Of a DNA stretch of 64,000 nt, positions 41,884 to 49,951 are shown piece by piece. The notes beneath the pieces are model-generated. The model made no database searches. It was not told where the DNA came from and worked only from the letters and a program-made list of their open reading frames with translations. The position numbers and the translations under genes were made by a program. Numbering within the stretch: position 1 is the stretch's first letter; each line of letters starts with the position of its first letter. Location: the NCBI RefSeq assembly GCF_000022905.1, contig NC_012590.1, positions 1,364,001-1,428,000 on the forward strand, written 5' to 3'. The stretch comes from Corynebacterium aurimucosum ATCC 700975. Lineage in GTDB: Bacteria; Actinomycetota; Actinomycetes; Mycobacteriales; Mycobacteriaceae.

Positions 41884-42972
41884 TTGAGTACCGCGAGTAC
41901 ACCGTCGAATCCTGCTTCTAACCCGCCGAAGCAAAAATGGAGCTCAAAGCTACGCCGCAAGCCCAAAAACCCAACGGGGGAGATGACACTAGTTCAGCAC
42001 CTCCAGGAGCTGCGCCGACGCATCGTCATTTCACTCCTTGCCTTCGTGGTGGGCGCCATTGTCGGCTTCATCTGGTACCAACACGCCCCGTTCGGCATGT
42101 CACCGCTAGGTGAGATTTTGCGCGGTCCCTACTGTTCACTGCCAGAAGAAAGCCGCGTTTCCTTCTCTGCGGACGGCGAATGCCGACTGCTCGCAACCAG
42201 CCCCTTCGAAATGCTGATGCTCCGACTCAAGGTAGGCGCGTTAGCTGGCACTGTGCTGTCCTCACCGGTCTGGCTCTACCAGATTTGGGCCTTCATCGTG
42301 CCCGGCCTGCACAAGAACGAACGCCGCTTTACCTTCTTATTTGTCTCGACAGCGGTCTTGCTTTTCGTGCTTGGCGCGGTTCTCGCCTACGTCATCCTTT
42401 CCGTGGGCTTGGAGTTCCTCATGGGCATGGGCTCGGAGTACCAGACTGCAGCGCTAACGGGTGAGCGCTACTTCTACTTCCTGCTGGCGTTGCTCCTCAT
42501 CTTTGGCGTCAGCTTTGAGATCCCACTACTCGTGGTTTGTCTTAATCTGATCGGTGTCTTGGAATATGACCACGTCAAAGATAAGCGCCGCATCATCATT
42601 GTCGTCATCATGATCTTCGCCGCGGTTGTTACACCGGGCCAAGAACCCTTCTCAATGTTGGTTTTGGCCGGTGCTCTGGTGGTTCTTGTTGAGATAGCAT
42701 TCCAGTTCTGCCGCATCAACGACAAGCGCCAGAAGCGCCAGCGCCCAGACTGGATGGACTTGGACGATGAAACTGCCTCGTCCCTGGATGAAGGTACGGG
42801 TGCCATTGGCGCACCGACTCCTGTGTCCGCATCCACGAGCGTTTCTGCGTCGTCGCGGCCGGTATCTTCTAGGCCTGTTCCCCCAGCCTCGACGGGTGAG
42901 ACTCGGGTACCACAGCCGGAACACAAGAATACTCAGCCCCCGCAGAGCGGCTTTTTCGACGACGTTCTGTAA
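41884..42972 (+). CDS. tatC: Sec-independent translocase subunit TatC
   Basis: A 362-residue TatC with six hydrophobic helices. The N-terminal signature MTLVQHLQELRRRIVIS (about 34-50; conserved Glu and Arg that bind signal peptides) and later PVWLYQIWAFIVPGLHKNER and FGVSFEIPLLVV are diagnostic. The C-terminus carries a long Ser/Pro-rich polar tail of about 85 residues, common in actinobacterial TatC. The start is TTG with GGAGG 7 nt upstream; no ATG fits as well. helY follows about 100 nt on. Confidence 0.96.
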   Translation: MSTASTPSNPASNPPKQKWSSKLRRKPKNPTGEMTLVQHLQELRRRIVISLLAFVVGAIVGFIWYQHAPFGMSPLGEILRGPYCSLPEESRVSFSADGECRLLATSPFEMLMLRLKVGALAGTVLSSPVWLYQIWAFIVPGLHKNERRFTFLFVSTAVLLFVLGAVLAYVILSVGLEFLMGMGSEYQTAALTGERYFYFLLALLLIFGVSFEIPLLVVCLNLIGVLEYDHVKDKRRIIIVVIMIFAAVVTPGQEPFSMLVLAGALVVLVEIAFQFCRINDKRQKRQRPDWMDLDDETASSLDEGTGAIGAPTPVSASTSVSASSRPVSSRPVPPASTGETRVPQPEHKNTQPPQSGFFDDVL

Positions 42973-43069
42973 GCTGGTCAGCCCTTTTTAGGGAACTTGT
43001 TCAAACATTTCCTTGGCGCCGGGGACCGGGGCGCTAATACGCCGTCCCTGACAGGTACCCTGGAGACTT

Positions 43070-45883
43070 ATGACACTGACGCATCTGGACGAGTTCACCC
43101 AAGCACTTCCGTACTCACTGGATGACTTCCAAATCCAAGGATGCCAAGCCGTCGAAGCTGGCCACGGTGTTCTGGTCTGTGCGCCCACGGGCGCGGGTAA
43201 GACCGTGGTGGGTGAGTTCGCCGTGTCCTTGGCACTGCGCCAAGGGACCCGCTGTTTCTACACCACACCCATCAAAGCTCTGAGCAACCAGAAGTACCAC
43301 GACCTGGTTGACGCACATGGCGCGGATGCAGTCGGACTGCTGACCGGTGACGTCTCCATCAACTCCTCCGCGGACATCCTCGTGATGACCACTGAGGTTT
43401 TGCGCAACATGATTTACGCGGGCTCAGGTGCATTGGATCGTTTGACCCATGTGGTCATGGATGAAATCCATTTCTTGGCCGACGCTTCACGCGGCGCGGT
43501 ATGGGAAGAGGTCATCCTCAATCTTGAGGAGCACGTCTCCATCATCGGTTTGTCTGCAACGGTGTCCAACTCCGAGGAATTCGGCCGGTGGCTGACTACC
43601 GTGCGTGGTGACACCAAGGTCATTGTCACCGACAAGCGCCCAGTACCGCTGGACCAATGGATGATGGTGGGTCGAAAGATCTATCCGCTCTTCGAACCCA
43701 ACTCAGGCGGCCAGGTAAACACTGAACTGGCGCGGCGCATCCAACGCCTGGAGGCCGGCGATACCGATAGTGGCCGCGCAGACTATGCCCAGAACCGTGC
43801 GAGCTTCCGCGCCCGTGCCCGGCACAAAGGCGGCGGGCGCAGCGACCGGCACAGTGATCGGCGCAGCGGCGCGCCTCGTGCGCAAGACCGCTACCGTCCG
43901 CTAGGCCGGCCAGAGGTGCTCAAAGAGCTGCAGGCCATGGAGATGCTGCCGGCGATTACCTTCATCTTCTCCCGTGCGGGCTGCGATGGCGCGCTGTATC
44001 AGTGCTTGCGCTCCCGCATGGTGTTGACCTCCCAGGAGGAGGCCACCGAGATCAAGGCCATCGTCGATACGGGCGTAGAAGGTATTCCGGAAGAAGACCT
44101 CAAGGTCCTTGATTTTAAACGTTGGCGCGAAGCACTCTCGCGGGGCTTCGCCGCTCACCACGCGGGCATGTTGCCGGCCTTTAGGCACATCGTGGAGGAA
44201 CTCTTCGTTAAAGGCCTGGTTCGTGCGGTCTTTGCCACCGAAACCCTTGCCCTAGGAATCAATATGCCAGCGCGCACCGTAGTGCTGGAAAAGTTGGTGA
44301 AATTTAACGGCGAGGCACACGTGGACCTGACACCGGGTCAGTACACGCAGCTCACCGGCCGCGCGGGCAGGCGTGGCATCGATACCTTAGGCAATGCCGT
44401 CGTGCAGTGGGCACCCGCCATGGATCCCACCGCGGTGGCGGGGCTCGCATCGACCCGCACTTATCCGCTCATCTCTACCTTCGAACCCGGCTACAATATG
44501 GCCATCAACCTGCTGGGCATGCTCGGCTTCGATGACTCTCTGCGCCTGCTGGAGAAGTCTTTTGCCCAGTTCCAGGCGGATGGATCTGTTGTGGAGGAAA
44601 CCCGCGAGATTGAGCGCGCTGAACATCGCGTCCGCGAACTACGTGCTCAATTGGATCAAGCCGTGGATAACTTGGCTCCGCCGGCAGCTGATGGCGAGGA
44701 CCCCGCTGAGCTCCTCATGGACTATATGCGTTTGCGCCGCGCGCTTACTGATGAGGAAAAGTCAGCGCGTTCTTCCAAGAAGGAAGAGAGGAACAAGGAA
44801 GTCGCGGCTGTCTTGGCCCGGCTGCAAGTGGGTGAGGTCATCGCCATCGCAACAAAGAAACGGCCAACGTTGGCTGTTGTTATTACCCCGGCCAACCAGA
44901 CTGCAGATCCGCGCCCCTGGGTTACCACGGAGACCGGGTGGTCTGGACGCATCGATGCAGCCGGTATCGATAATCCGCCGATCGTCGTGGGCCATATGAA
45001 GCTCCCGCGTGCAGCGCAGAAGAACCCGCGCCGTCATACCCGTTTTGTCAAGGAGGCCTTTAAGCGCGATTACTACAAGCGTCCGAAGAAGATGCGTACC
45101 GAGCCGCGTAATCGTCCCAACAAGAAGATCGCGCAGCTGCGCGATGCCCTCCGCGAGCACCCGGTGCACAATTGGCCGGCGACCGACCGCGAGCAGCTGG
45201 CCGGTGTGGCCCAAAAGCTCGCCCGACGCGAGCGCGAGCTCCACAAGTTGGAAGCCAAGGTGGAGCGCGCCACAGATACCCTCGGCCGCACTTTCGAGCG
45301 CATCGTGGACCTACTGGCGGAGATGGATTACGTGGAGTTTGAAGGCTATGGCGAGGACCGCGAGCCTGTCATCACGGACGAAGGCGAGCGCCTAGCCAAA
45401 ATCCACTCCGAGTCGGACCTGCTAGTAGCGCAATGCCTCAAACGCGGAATCTGGAACGACCTCGACCCCGCCGAACTGGCCGGTGTGGCCTCCCTCTGCG
45501 TCTTCGAAAACCGCAAAACTACTCGCGGCGAACCCGGCGCGGCTTCCGACGCCATGGCGGACGCCATGGACGCAACCTGGCGCATCTACACCGAGCTCGT
45601 CGCCGATGAGAAGCGCCATAACCTCCCGCAAACACGCGAGCCGGAGCCAGCCTTTGCACTCGCCATCCACCAATGGACCGCGGGTGCCCCCTTGGCATAT
45701 TGCATGGCCGCAGCTAACGAGTCTGGCGCGGAGCTGACGCCCGGTGACTTTGTCCGTTGGTGCCGCCAGGTCATCGACCTGCTCCAGCAGGTAGCCAAGA
45801 CCGGCTACGAGGACGAAATTCGCCGCAATGCCCGGCGCGCCATCGACGCGATTCAGCGAGGCGTCGTCGCCATCGGCGCCTAG
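43070..45883 (+). CDS. helY: DEAD/DEAH-box RNA helicase HelY
   Basis: A 937-residue Ski2/Mtr4-like helicase. Motifs: I APTGAGKT (about 39-46), Ia TTPIKALSNQKY, II DEIH (about 130), III SATVSN, and VI QLTGRAGRRGID. Between motifs III and IV is an Arg-rich insertion (about 225-280). The C-terminal half contains the long rRNA-processing arch-like and DSHCT domains. It likely remodels structured RNA or RNPs. It lies downstream of tatC as in mycobacteria. TACCCT lies 8 nt before the ATG and GGAG 4 nt before it, so leadered and leaderless starts are both possible. Confidence 0.94.
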   Translation: MTLTHLDEFTQALPYSLDDFQIQGCQAVEAGHGVLVCAPTGAGKTVVGEFAVSLALRQGTRCFYTTPIKALSNQKYHDLVDAHGADAVGLLTGDVSINSSADILVMTTEVLRNMIYAGSGALDRLTHVVMDEIHFLADASRGAVWEEVILNLEEHVSIIGLSATVSNSEEFGRWLTTVRGDTKVIVTDKRPVPLDQWMMVGRKIYPLFEPNSGGQVNTELARRIQRLEAGDTDSGRADYAQNRASFRARARHKGGGRSDRHSDRRSGAPRAQDRYRPLGRPEVLKELQAMEMLPAITFIFSRAGCDGALYQCLRSRMVLTSQEEATEIKAIVDTGVEGIPEEDLKVLDFKRWREALSRGFAAHHAGMLPAFRHIVEELFVKGLVRAVFATETLALGINMPARTVVLEKLVKFNGEAHVDLTPGQYTQLTGRAGRRGIDTLGNAVVQWAPAMDPTAVAGLASTRTYPLISTFEPGYNMAINLLGMLGFDDSLRLLEKSFAQFQADGSVVEETREIERAEHRVRELRAQLDQAVDNLAPPAADGEDPAELLMDYMRLRRALTDEEKSARSSKKEERNKEVAAVLARLQVGEVIAIATKKRPTLAVVITPANQTADPRPWVTTETGWSGRIDAAGIDNPPIVVGHMKLPRAAQKNPRRHTRFVKEAFKRDYYKRPKKMRTEPRNRPNKKIAQLRDALREHPVHNWPATDREQLAGVAQKLARRERELHKLEAKVERATDTLGRTFERIVDLLAEMDYVEFEGYGEDREPVITDEGERLAKIHSESDLLVAQCLKRGIWNDLDPAELAGVASLCVFENRKTTRGEPGAASDAMADAMDATWRIYTELVADEKRHNLPQTREPEPAFALAIHQWTAGAPLAYCMAAANESGAELTPGDFVRWCRQVIDLLQQVAKTGYEDEIRRNARRAIDAIQRGVVAIGA

Positions 45884-45890
45884 TTTCTTC

Positions 45891-46520
45891 CTAATCTTCG
45901 TACTCACGGCCCAGCAACGCCGTGGCTGCCGCCGCGATAGCTGCGCGATGAGGCGCAACAAGCGCCACGGTCGCGAGCTTGAGGTTGCGCCCCAAGGGGT
46001 TAAGGATCAGCGCTTGCGTACCGATGACGGAGCCGTCGACCAGAGCTGGCCCGCCCGAGTCCCCTTTGACTGCCGGATTCGTGTTGAAGACGAATCCGGC
46101 GGGGGAGACGGTGGTGAGGAAATCGACCGACCACGTGCGAAAGAAGGGCAGAAGAAATAACCCCGTTCGCTTCTGTGCGCGGCGGGCTCTTCCGCCGTAT
46201 CCCCAAGTGCTCACGGGAGCTCGAAAAGGGGGAGTACTGTGAGCGAGTCCCGGTAGGTTTCGTGGTGGCGCGGGCTTATCAAGCAAACACAAGGCCATGT
46301 CGGTTCCGTCAATCGTACGCGCGGCAACCACGCGCCGGTTGAACCCGCCACTCACCTTGTAGTGATCTCCTTTATCTAGGTCATCGCGGAAGAAGTGCGC
46401 GCAGGTCAGAACCAGCCGGGTTGCCTGTTGGGTGCAGGGCCTTAAGGAGGCATCGATGAGCACTCCCGAGCAATAGCTACGGCGGGTGCGGATCTTGACA
46501 GCAGCGGGATGCGAGTTCAC
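45891..46520 (-). CDS. Trypsin-like serine protease without signal peptide
   Basis: A 209-residue chymotrypsin-fold (S1) protease. All three catalytic residues are visible: His about 42 (VLTCAHFF), Asp about 74 (GTDMALCLL) and Ser about 155 (GDSGGPAL). No signal peptide or membrane helix is apparent at the N-terminus (MNSHPAAVKIRTRRSYCSGV), which is unusual for the family and suggests a cytoplasmic or non-classically exported enzyme. The start is GTG, 7 nt after TAAGCT (46533-46528), so a leaderless mRNA is predicted. It is convergent with helY (7-nt gap) and divergent from the M24 peptidase gene. Confidence 0.82.
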   Translation of the reverse strand: MNSHPAAVKIRTRRSYCSGVLIDASLRPCTQQATRLVLTCAHFFRDDLDKGDHYKVSGGFNRRVVAARTIDGTDMALCLLDKPAPPRNLPGLAHSTPPFRAPVSTWGYGGRARRAQKRTGLFLLPFFRTWSVDFLTTVSPAGFVFNTNPAVKGDSGGPALVDGSVIGTQALILNPLGRNLKLATVALVAPHRAAIAAAATALLGREYED

Positions 46521-46565
46521 GCCGCCCAGCTTAACCGCACGGAGACGAGCGGTAGGCTAACTGAC
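46521..46565. promoter_or_regulatory. Divergent leaderless promoters, S1 protease and M24 peptidase
   Basis: Minus-strand TAAGCT (46533-46528) and plus-strand TAGGCT (46553-46558) each lie exactly 7 nt from the start codon of their gene; the two starts are only 45 bp apart. Confidence 0.65.
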
Positions 46566-47699
46566 ATGACTGATTATGCATCCCGCCTGAGCCGTGCCCG
46601 CGCGATTGCCGCCGCCAAGAATATCGATGTGTTGCTGGTGGGTACCGGGGCCGAGTTCGCTTATCTTACGGGTTCCTGGGTCTCGTCCCATGAGCGTTTG
46701 ACCTGCTTGGTTATCCGCCCCGACGCCGAGCCGATCATCGTCGCACCCAGCACCGACATTGAGTCCCTTCAGGGTGTTGCCGCCCATCTGGTGGGATGGA
46801 GCGATGGCCACGATCCCTATGCGCTGGCCTTGGAAGGTGTGCGCCCCTCCACCGTTGCCTTGGGCTCCTCCCTGACCGCCGACCATGTATTGCGTTTCCA
46901 GTCCGCAATTCGAGGACAGCTCAATCCGTTATCGCCGTCTTCGACGTCCTCGACGGATGTACCGCAAGTGGAATACCTTCTAGCTACTGAGGCACTGGCT
47001 GAACTCTTTACCCGCAAGGACCCAGATGAGGTGGCGGAGCTACGCGCTGCTGCGGCGGCTATCGATGCCGTGCACGCAGAGGTGCCGCGTCTCTTAAAGC
47101 CGGGGCGCACTGAGGCCGAGGTAGCCGCCGATTTGCGGGAGCTCATCTTACGCGAGCACCGCGAGGTGGATTTCATCATCGTGGGTTCCGGTCCGAATGG
47201 AGCGAACCCGCATTATGACTATGGGGACAGGGAACTTGGCGCGGGCGATCCCGTCGTGGTGGATATCGGAGGAACGCTGGCCTCCGGTTATCACTCTGAC
47301 TGCACCCGCACCTATGTGGTGGGAGCGGACCCCTCGGCGGCGCCCACCGATTTCCAGGAGGCCTACGCGGTGTTGGAAAAGGCCCAGGCTGCCGGACGAG
47401 CCGCCGCGCGCCCGGGCACAACCGCTCAGGGAATAGACCGTGCCACGCGCAGCGTGATCGAAGCGGCCGGTTGGGGTGAATATTTCACGCACCGCACTGG
47501 GCACGGCATTGGCTTGTCCACGCACGAGGAGCCTTTCATCATGGAGGGAAATGAGCTCGAGCTTTCCCAGTCCATGGCCTTTTCTATTGAGCCGGGTATC
47601 TACGTGCCGGGTAAGTGGGGCATGCGTCTCGAGGACATCGTGGTGACCACTGAATCCGGGTATGAGTCCCTGAACCAGGCCCCGAGGGGGTTGCGTTAA
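46566..47699 (+). CDS. M24 family aminopeptidase (Xaa-Pro type)
   Basis: A 377-residue creatinase/aminopeptidase-P-like metallopeptidase (pita-bread fold). The N-terminal creatinase domain (about 1-135) precedes the catalytic domain with metal ligands in VVVDIGGTLASGYHSDCTRT (two Asp), THRTGHGIGLSTHEEPFI (His), FSIEPGIYVPGKWG (Glu) and MRLEDIVV (Glu). It probably cleaves Xaa-Pro dipeptides or N-terminal Xaa-Pro bonds. The ATG lies 7 nt after TAGGCT (46553-46558). The stop overlaps the ATG of the next gene by 1 nt (TAATG). Confidence 0.93.
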   Translation: MTDYASRLSRARAIAAAKNIDVLLVGTGAEFAYLTGSWVSSHERLTCLVIRPDAEPIIVAPSTDIESLQGVAAHLVGWSDGHDPYALALEGVRPSTVALGSSLTADHVLRFQSAIRGQLNPLSPSSTSSTDVPQVEYLLATEALAELFTRKDPDEVAELRAAAAAIDAVHAEVPRLLKPGRTEAEVAADLRELILREHREVDFIIVGSGPNGANPHYDYGDRELGAGDPVVVDIGGTLASGYHSDCTRTYVVGADPSAAPTDFQEAYAVLEKAQAAGRAAARPGTTAQGIDRATRSVIEAAGWGEYFTHRTGHGIGLSTHEEPFIMEGNELELSQSMAFSIEPGIYVPGKWGMRLEDIVVTTESGYESLNQAPRGLR

Positions 47700-48463
47700 T
47701 GGGCGCGCTGTTGATTCTTGGTGGGCGCAGCGATATCGGCGGCGAGCTTGCACGCCGTCTGTGTGCAGGCCGCCCAGTAGTACTTGCCGCGCGGGGTGAG
47801 CACGGTATGGATGAACTCACCTCTGAACTTCTCCGTAATGGGGCGGTTTCCGTGCACACGCTCTCCTTCGACGCCGCTGATGTGTCCACCCACCGTTCGG
47901 TCATCGAGCAAGCTACGGCACTCGCGGGTGAGGAAATTACGACAGCAGTCGTCGCCTTCGGAATCTTGGGTGACCAAGAGCGCGCAGAGCACGACGAGGC
48001 CCATGCCTTCGACATCGCGCTGGTGGACTATGCCGCGCAAGTCTCGATGCTTACCGTGCTTGCGGACGTCATGGCGAAAGGCCATATCGTGGCCTTTTCC
48101 TCCATCGCGGGTTGGCGTGCGCGCCGCACCAATTATGTCTATGGCTCGACCAAAGCGGGCCTAGATGCATTCTGCCAAGGCTTGGCAGATCGTTTGCACG
48201 GCAGCGACCTAGCGCTGATCACCGCGCGCCCCGGCTTCGTGATTGGGTCGATGACTGAAGGCATGAAACCCGCGCCCTTGTCGGTGACGCCAGGCGTCGT
48301 GGCGCAAGCTGTAGTAAAGGCCATCGAGTCCTCCTCGGGTACCCAGTCGTCGTCGGATTCGCGGCCGGTCTCCCGCACGCTGTGGATCCCCCGGAAGCTC
48401 CAATTGTTGGCCTGGATTATGAAGCTTGTTCCGCGCCCCATATGGCGGCACATGCCGCGCTAA
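47699..48463 (+). CDS. Short-chain dehydrogenase, DprE2-like
   Basis: A 254-residue classical SDR. It has a modified nucleotide motif (LILGGRSDIGGELARRLC), the catalytic Ser in VAFSSIAGWRARRTNYVYGS with YxxxK (YGSTK, Tyr about 145), and a ARPGFVIGSMTEGMKP segment. These blocks resemble DprE2-type reductases and mycobacterial Rv2073c; no dprE1 partner is nearby, so a role in arabinan precursor synthesis is not implied. It overlaps the M24 peptidase stop by one base, so they are coupled. Its end overlaps the convergent CobG-like gene by 4 nt. Confidence 0.85.
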   Translation: MGALLILGGRSDIGGELARRLCAGRPVVLAARGEHGMDELTSELLRNGAVSVHTLSFDAADVSTHRSVIEQATALAGEEITTAVVAFGILGDQERAEHDEAHAFDIALVDYAAQVSMLTVLADVMAKGHIVAFSSIAGWRARRTNYVYGSTKAGLDAFCQGLADRLHGSDLALITARPGFVIGSMTEGMKPAPLSVTPGVVAQAVVKAIESSSGTQSSSDSRPVSRTLWIPRKLQLLAWIMKLVPRPIWRHMPR

Positions 48464-49299
48464 GGACGGCCAAGAGCGGGGGAGTTGGCATCAAAAATGA
48501 AGCCGCGCGGTGCAAGGACTCGCAGCACGACATCAGCATCGCCTTCGGGCAAATCGTGGATGACCAAACCCCGCCACGGCGTTACTGAAATAGACGCACC
48601 CAGCTGGGCAATGAGTCCTGCGTACTCCCCAGGCAGGACGCCATCTTGCAGGCCCGCGCCCAGATCGACGCGGCCGGGCTTAGTGTGATCGGTCAGCCAG
48701 CCAATGGGCAAAACCGGCTGTGCAGTGGTCGTACGCGCAGAAAAGGCGAAGCTATCGAGGGCTTCAGGAAGCCCATTGGACACCTCGAGCACATAGCCCA
48801 CGAGCTGCGAGATCGCTTCTTCTAGATCCAGGGCCGGTCCGGTTGCTGCCCCCTCTCGAATGAGGCGCGCCGAGCCGGCGTCCTCACCGTCTCCTGTACT
48901 AGCACCGGAAAGTTGGAGCCCAGCCGCCACACCGTGTGAGAGGAGATCGCCCGCGCCACCATCGATGCCAAAGACGGCATCCCGGCTGAGAGCCGGGGAG
49001 GCTCCTTCTGCTGCAGCCAGGGCATCAGCAACGCGCTGCGCCACACGGCGTGCATGAAGGGAGAGGGGAGAGGCCAGCACGTGAGCGTCGGTGTTGGGGA
49101 GGGGGACGTCGCCAAGCACCTGCTCATCACGGATGCCGCGCAGGCTGATGACGCTGTGCTCCTCAAGGTACACATGGCCATCGCCATGTTCCCTAGCGGC
49201 CTGGCCCAGGGCAAGCCACTGCTCGGGGGTGACAACGCCGCCAGCGGGATGGAAGCGCAAGGTATCGGATTCGGGATGCTTCGACTCGGGAAGGGACAT
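48460..49299 (-). CDS. CobG-like protein lacking iron-sulfur cysteines
   Basis: A 279-residue protein with two nitrite/sulfite-reductase ferredoxin-like half-domains: FHPAGGVVTPEQWLALGQAA and HSVISLRGI at the N-terminus, and VDLGAGLQDGVLPGEYAGLI with VTPWRGLVIHDLP near the C-terminus. This is the layout of precorrin-3B synthase CobG, but the sequence contains no cysteine at all, so it cannot bind the 4Fe-4S cluster that CobG needs. It is also shorter than CobG. It is either a degenerate relic or a protein with another role. The ATG lies 8 nt after TAGACT (49313-49308). Confidence 0.75.
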   Translation of the reverse strand: MSLPESKHPESDTLRFHPAGGVVTPEQWLALGQAAREHGDGHVYLEEHSVISLRGIRDEQVLGDVPLPNTDAHVLASPLSLHARRVAQRVADALAAAEGASPALSRDAVFGIDGGAGDLLSHGVAAGLQLSGASTGDGEDAGSARLIREGAATGPALDLEEAISQLVGYVLEVSNGLPEALDSFAFSARTTTAQPVLPIGWLTDHTKPGRVDLGAGLQDGVLPGEYAGLIAQLGASISVTPWRGLVIHDLPEGDADVVLRVLAPRGFIFDANSPALGRP

Positions 49300-49369
49300 G
49301 GTGGGTCAGTCTAATCGCTCCGGGAGGGTCTCCAGCGAACCGGCAGGTCCAGCAAGTATGGTGGGCTGC

Positions 49370-49951
49370 ATGCCGTTTCTTCTGTTCATCGCGTACATCC
49401 TCCTCGAAACCCTGGCGTTTTGGGCAGTTGCCGAGTGGATTGGTGTGCTGTGGGCACTATTAGCCTTGGCGCTGACCATGCTCTTCGGTATGACGATAGC
49501 CAGCTGGGAAGTTCGCCGCATGATGGTCAGCCGCATCCGCCAGACCGAAGACGGAGTCTACGTAATGGAGGATCCCAATCCAGGTAAAACAGCCGGCAAC
49601 GTCGGCCTGACTATGGTGGGCGGAATCCTGCTTTCGCTGCCCGGCTTCGTCTCCACGATCATCGGTGCTCTGCTCATTTTTGCGCCAACTCGTTCCATCA
49701 TCCGCACGCTTCTTGCTGCGTCGATGTTCCGGAAAATCGAAGACATGGGTGTGCGCGTTTATGAAGCCTCACCCATGGCGCAACACCGCGACTCCTATGG
49801 ATCCTTTGGAAGCTTCGGCGCGGGCGCTACCGGTAGTGCCATGGGAGGTAGGGGACAAGCGGACCACACGCACGAAGTCCTCGATGAAGATGAAATCCGC
49901 ACATGGACCCAACACGTCAAGCCCGAGGATTTTGAGGACGGAAACAAATAG
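49370..49951 (+). CDS. fxsA: FxsA family membrane protein
   Basis: A 193-residue FxsA protein. Hydrophobic helices occupy about residues 1-22, 25-45 and 75-105, with the family segment GNVGLTMVGGILLSLPGFVSTI and a long polar cytoplasmic tail (Gly/Ser-rich, then DEDEIRTWTQHVKPEDFEDG). In E. coli FxsA relieves phage T7 exclusion by F plasmid; its normal role is unknown. In mycobacteria fxsA lies beside ppm1, as here. The ATG lies 7 nt after TATGGT (49357-49362). Its stop overlaps the lnt GTG start. Confidence 0.9.
   Translation: MPFLLFIAYILLETLAFWAVAEWIGVLWALLALALTMLFGMTIASWEVRRMMVSRIRQTEDGVYVMEDPNPGKTAGNVGLTMVGGILLSLPGFVSTIIGALLIFAPTRSIIRTLLAASMFRKIEDMGVRVYEASPMAQHRDSYGSFGSFGAGATGSAMGGRGQADHTHEVLDEDEIRTWTQHVKPEDFEDGNK

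Noticed and set aside
47699..48463. Assignment of the SDR as DprE2 of arabinogalactan synthesis
   Set aside because: DprE2 is normally next to dprE1, which is absent here; the protein is better viewed as a related paralog.
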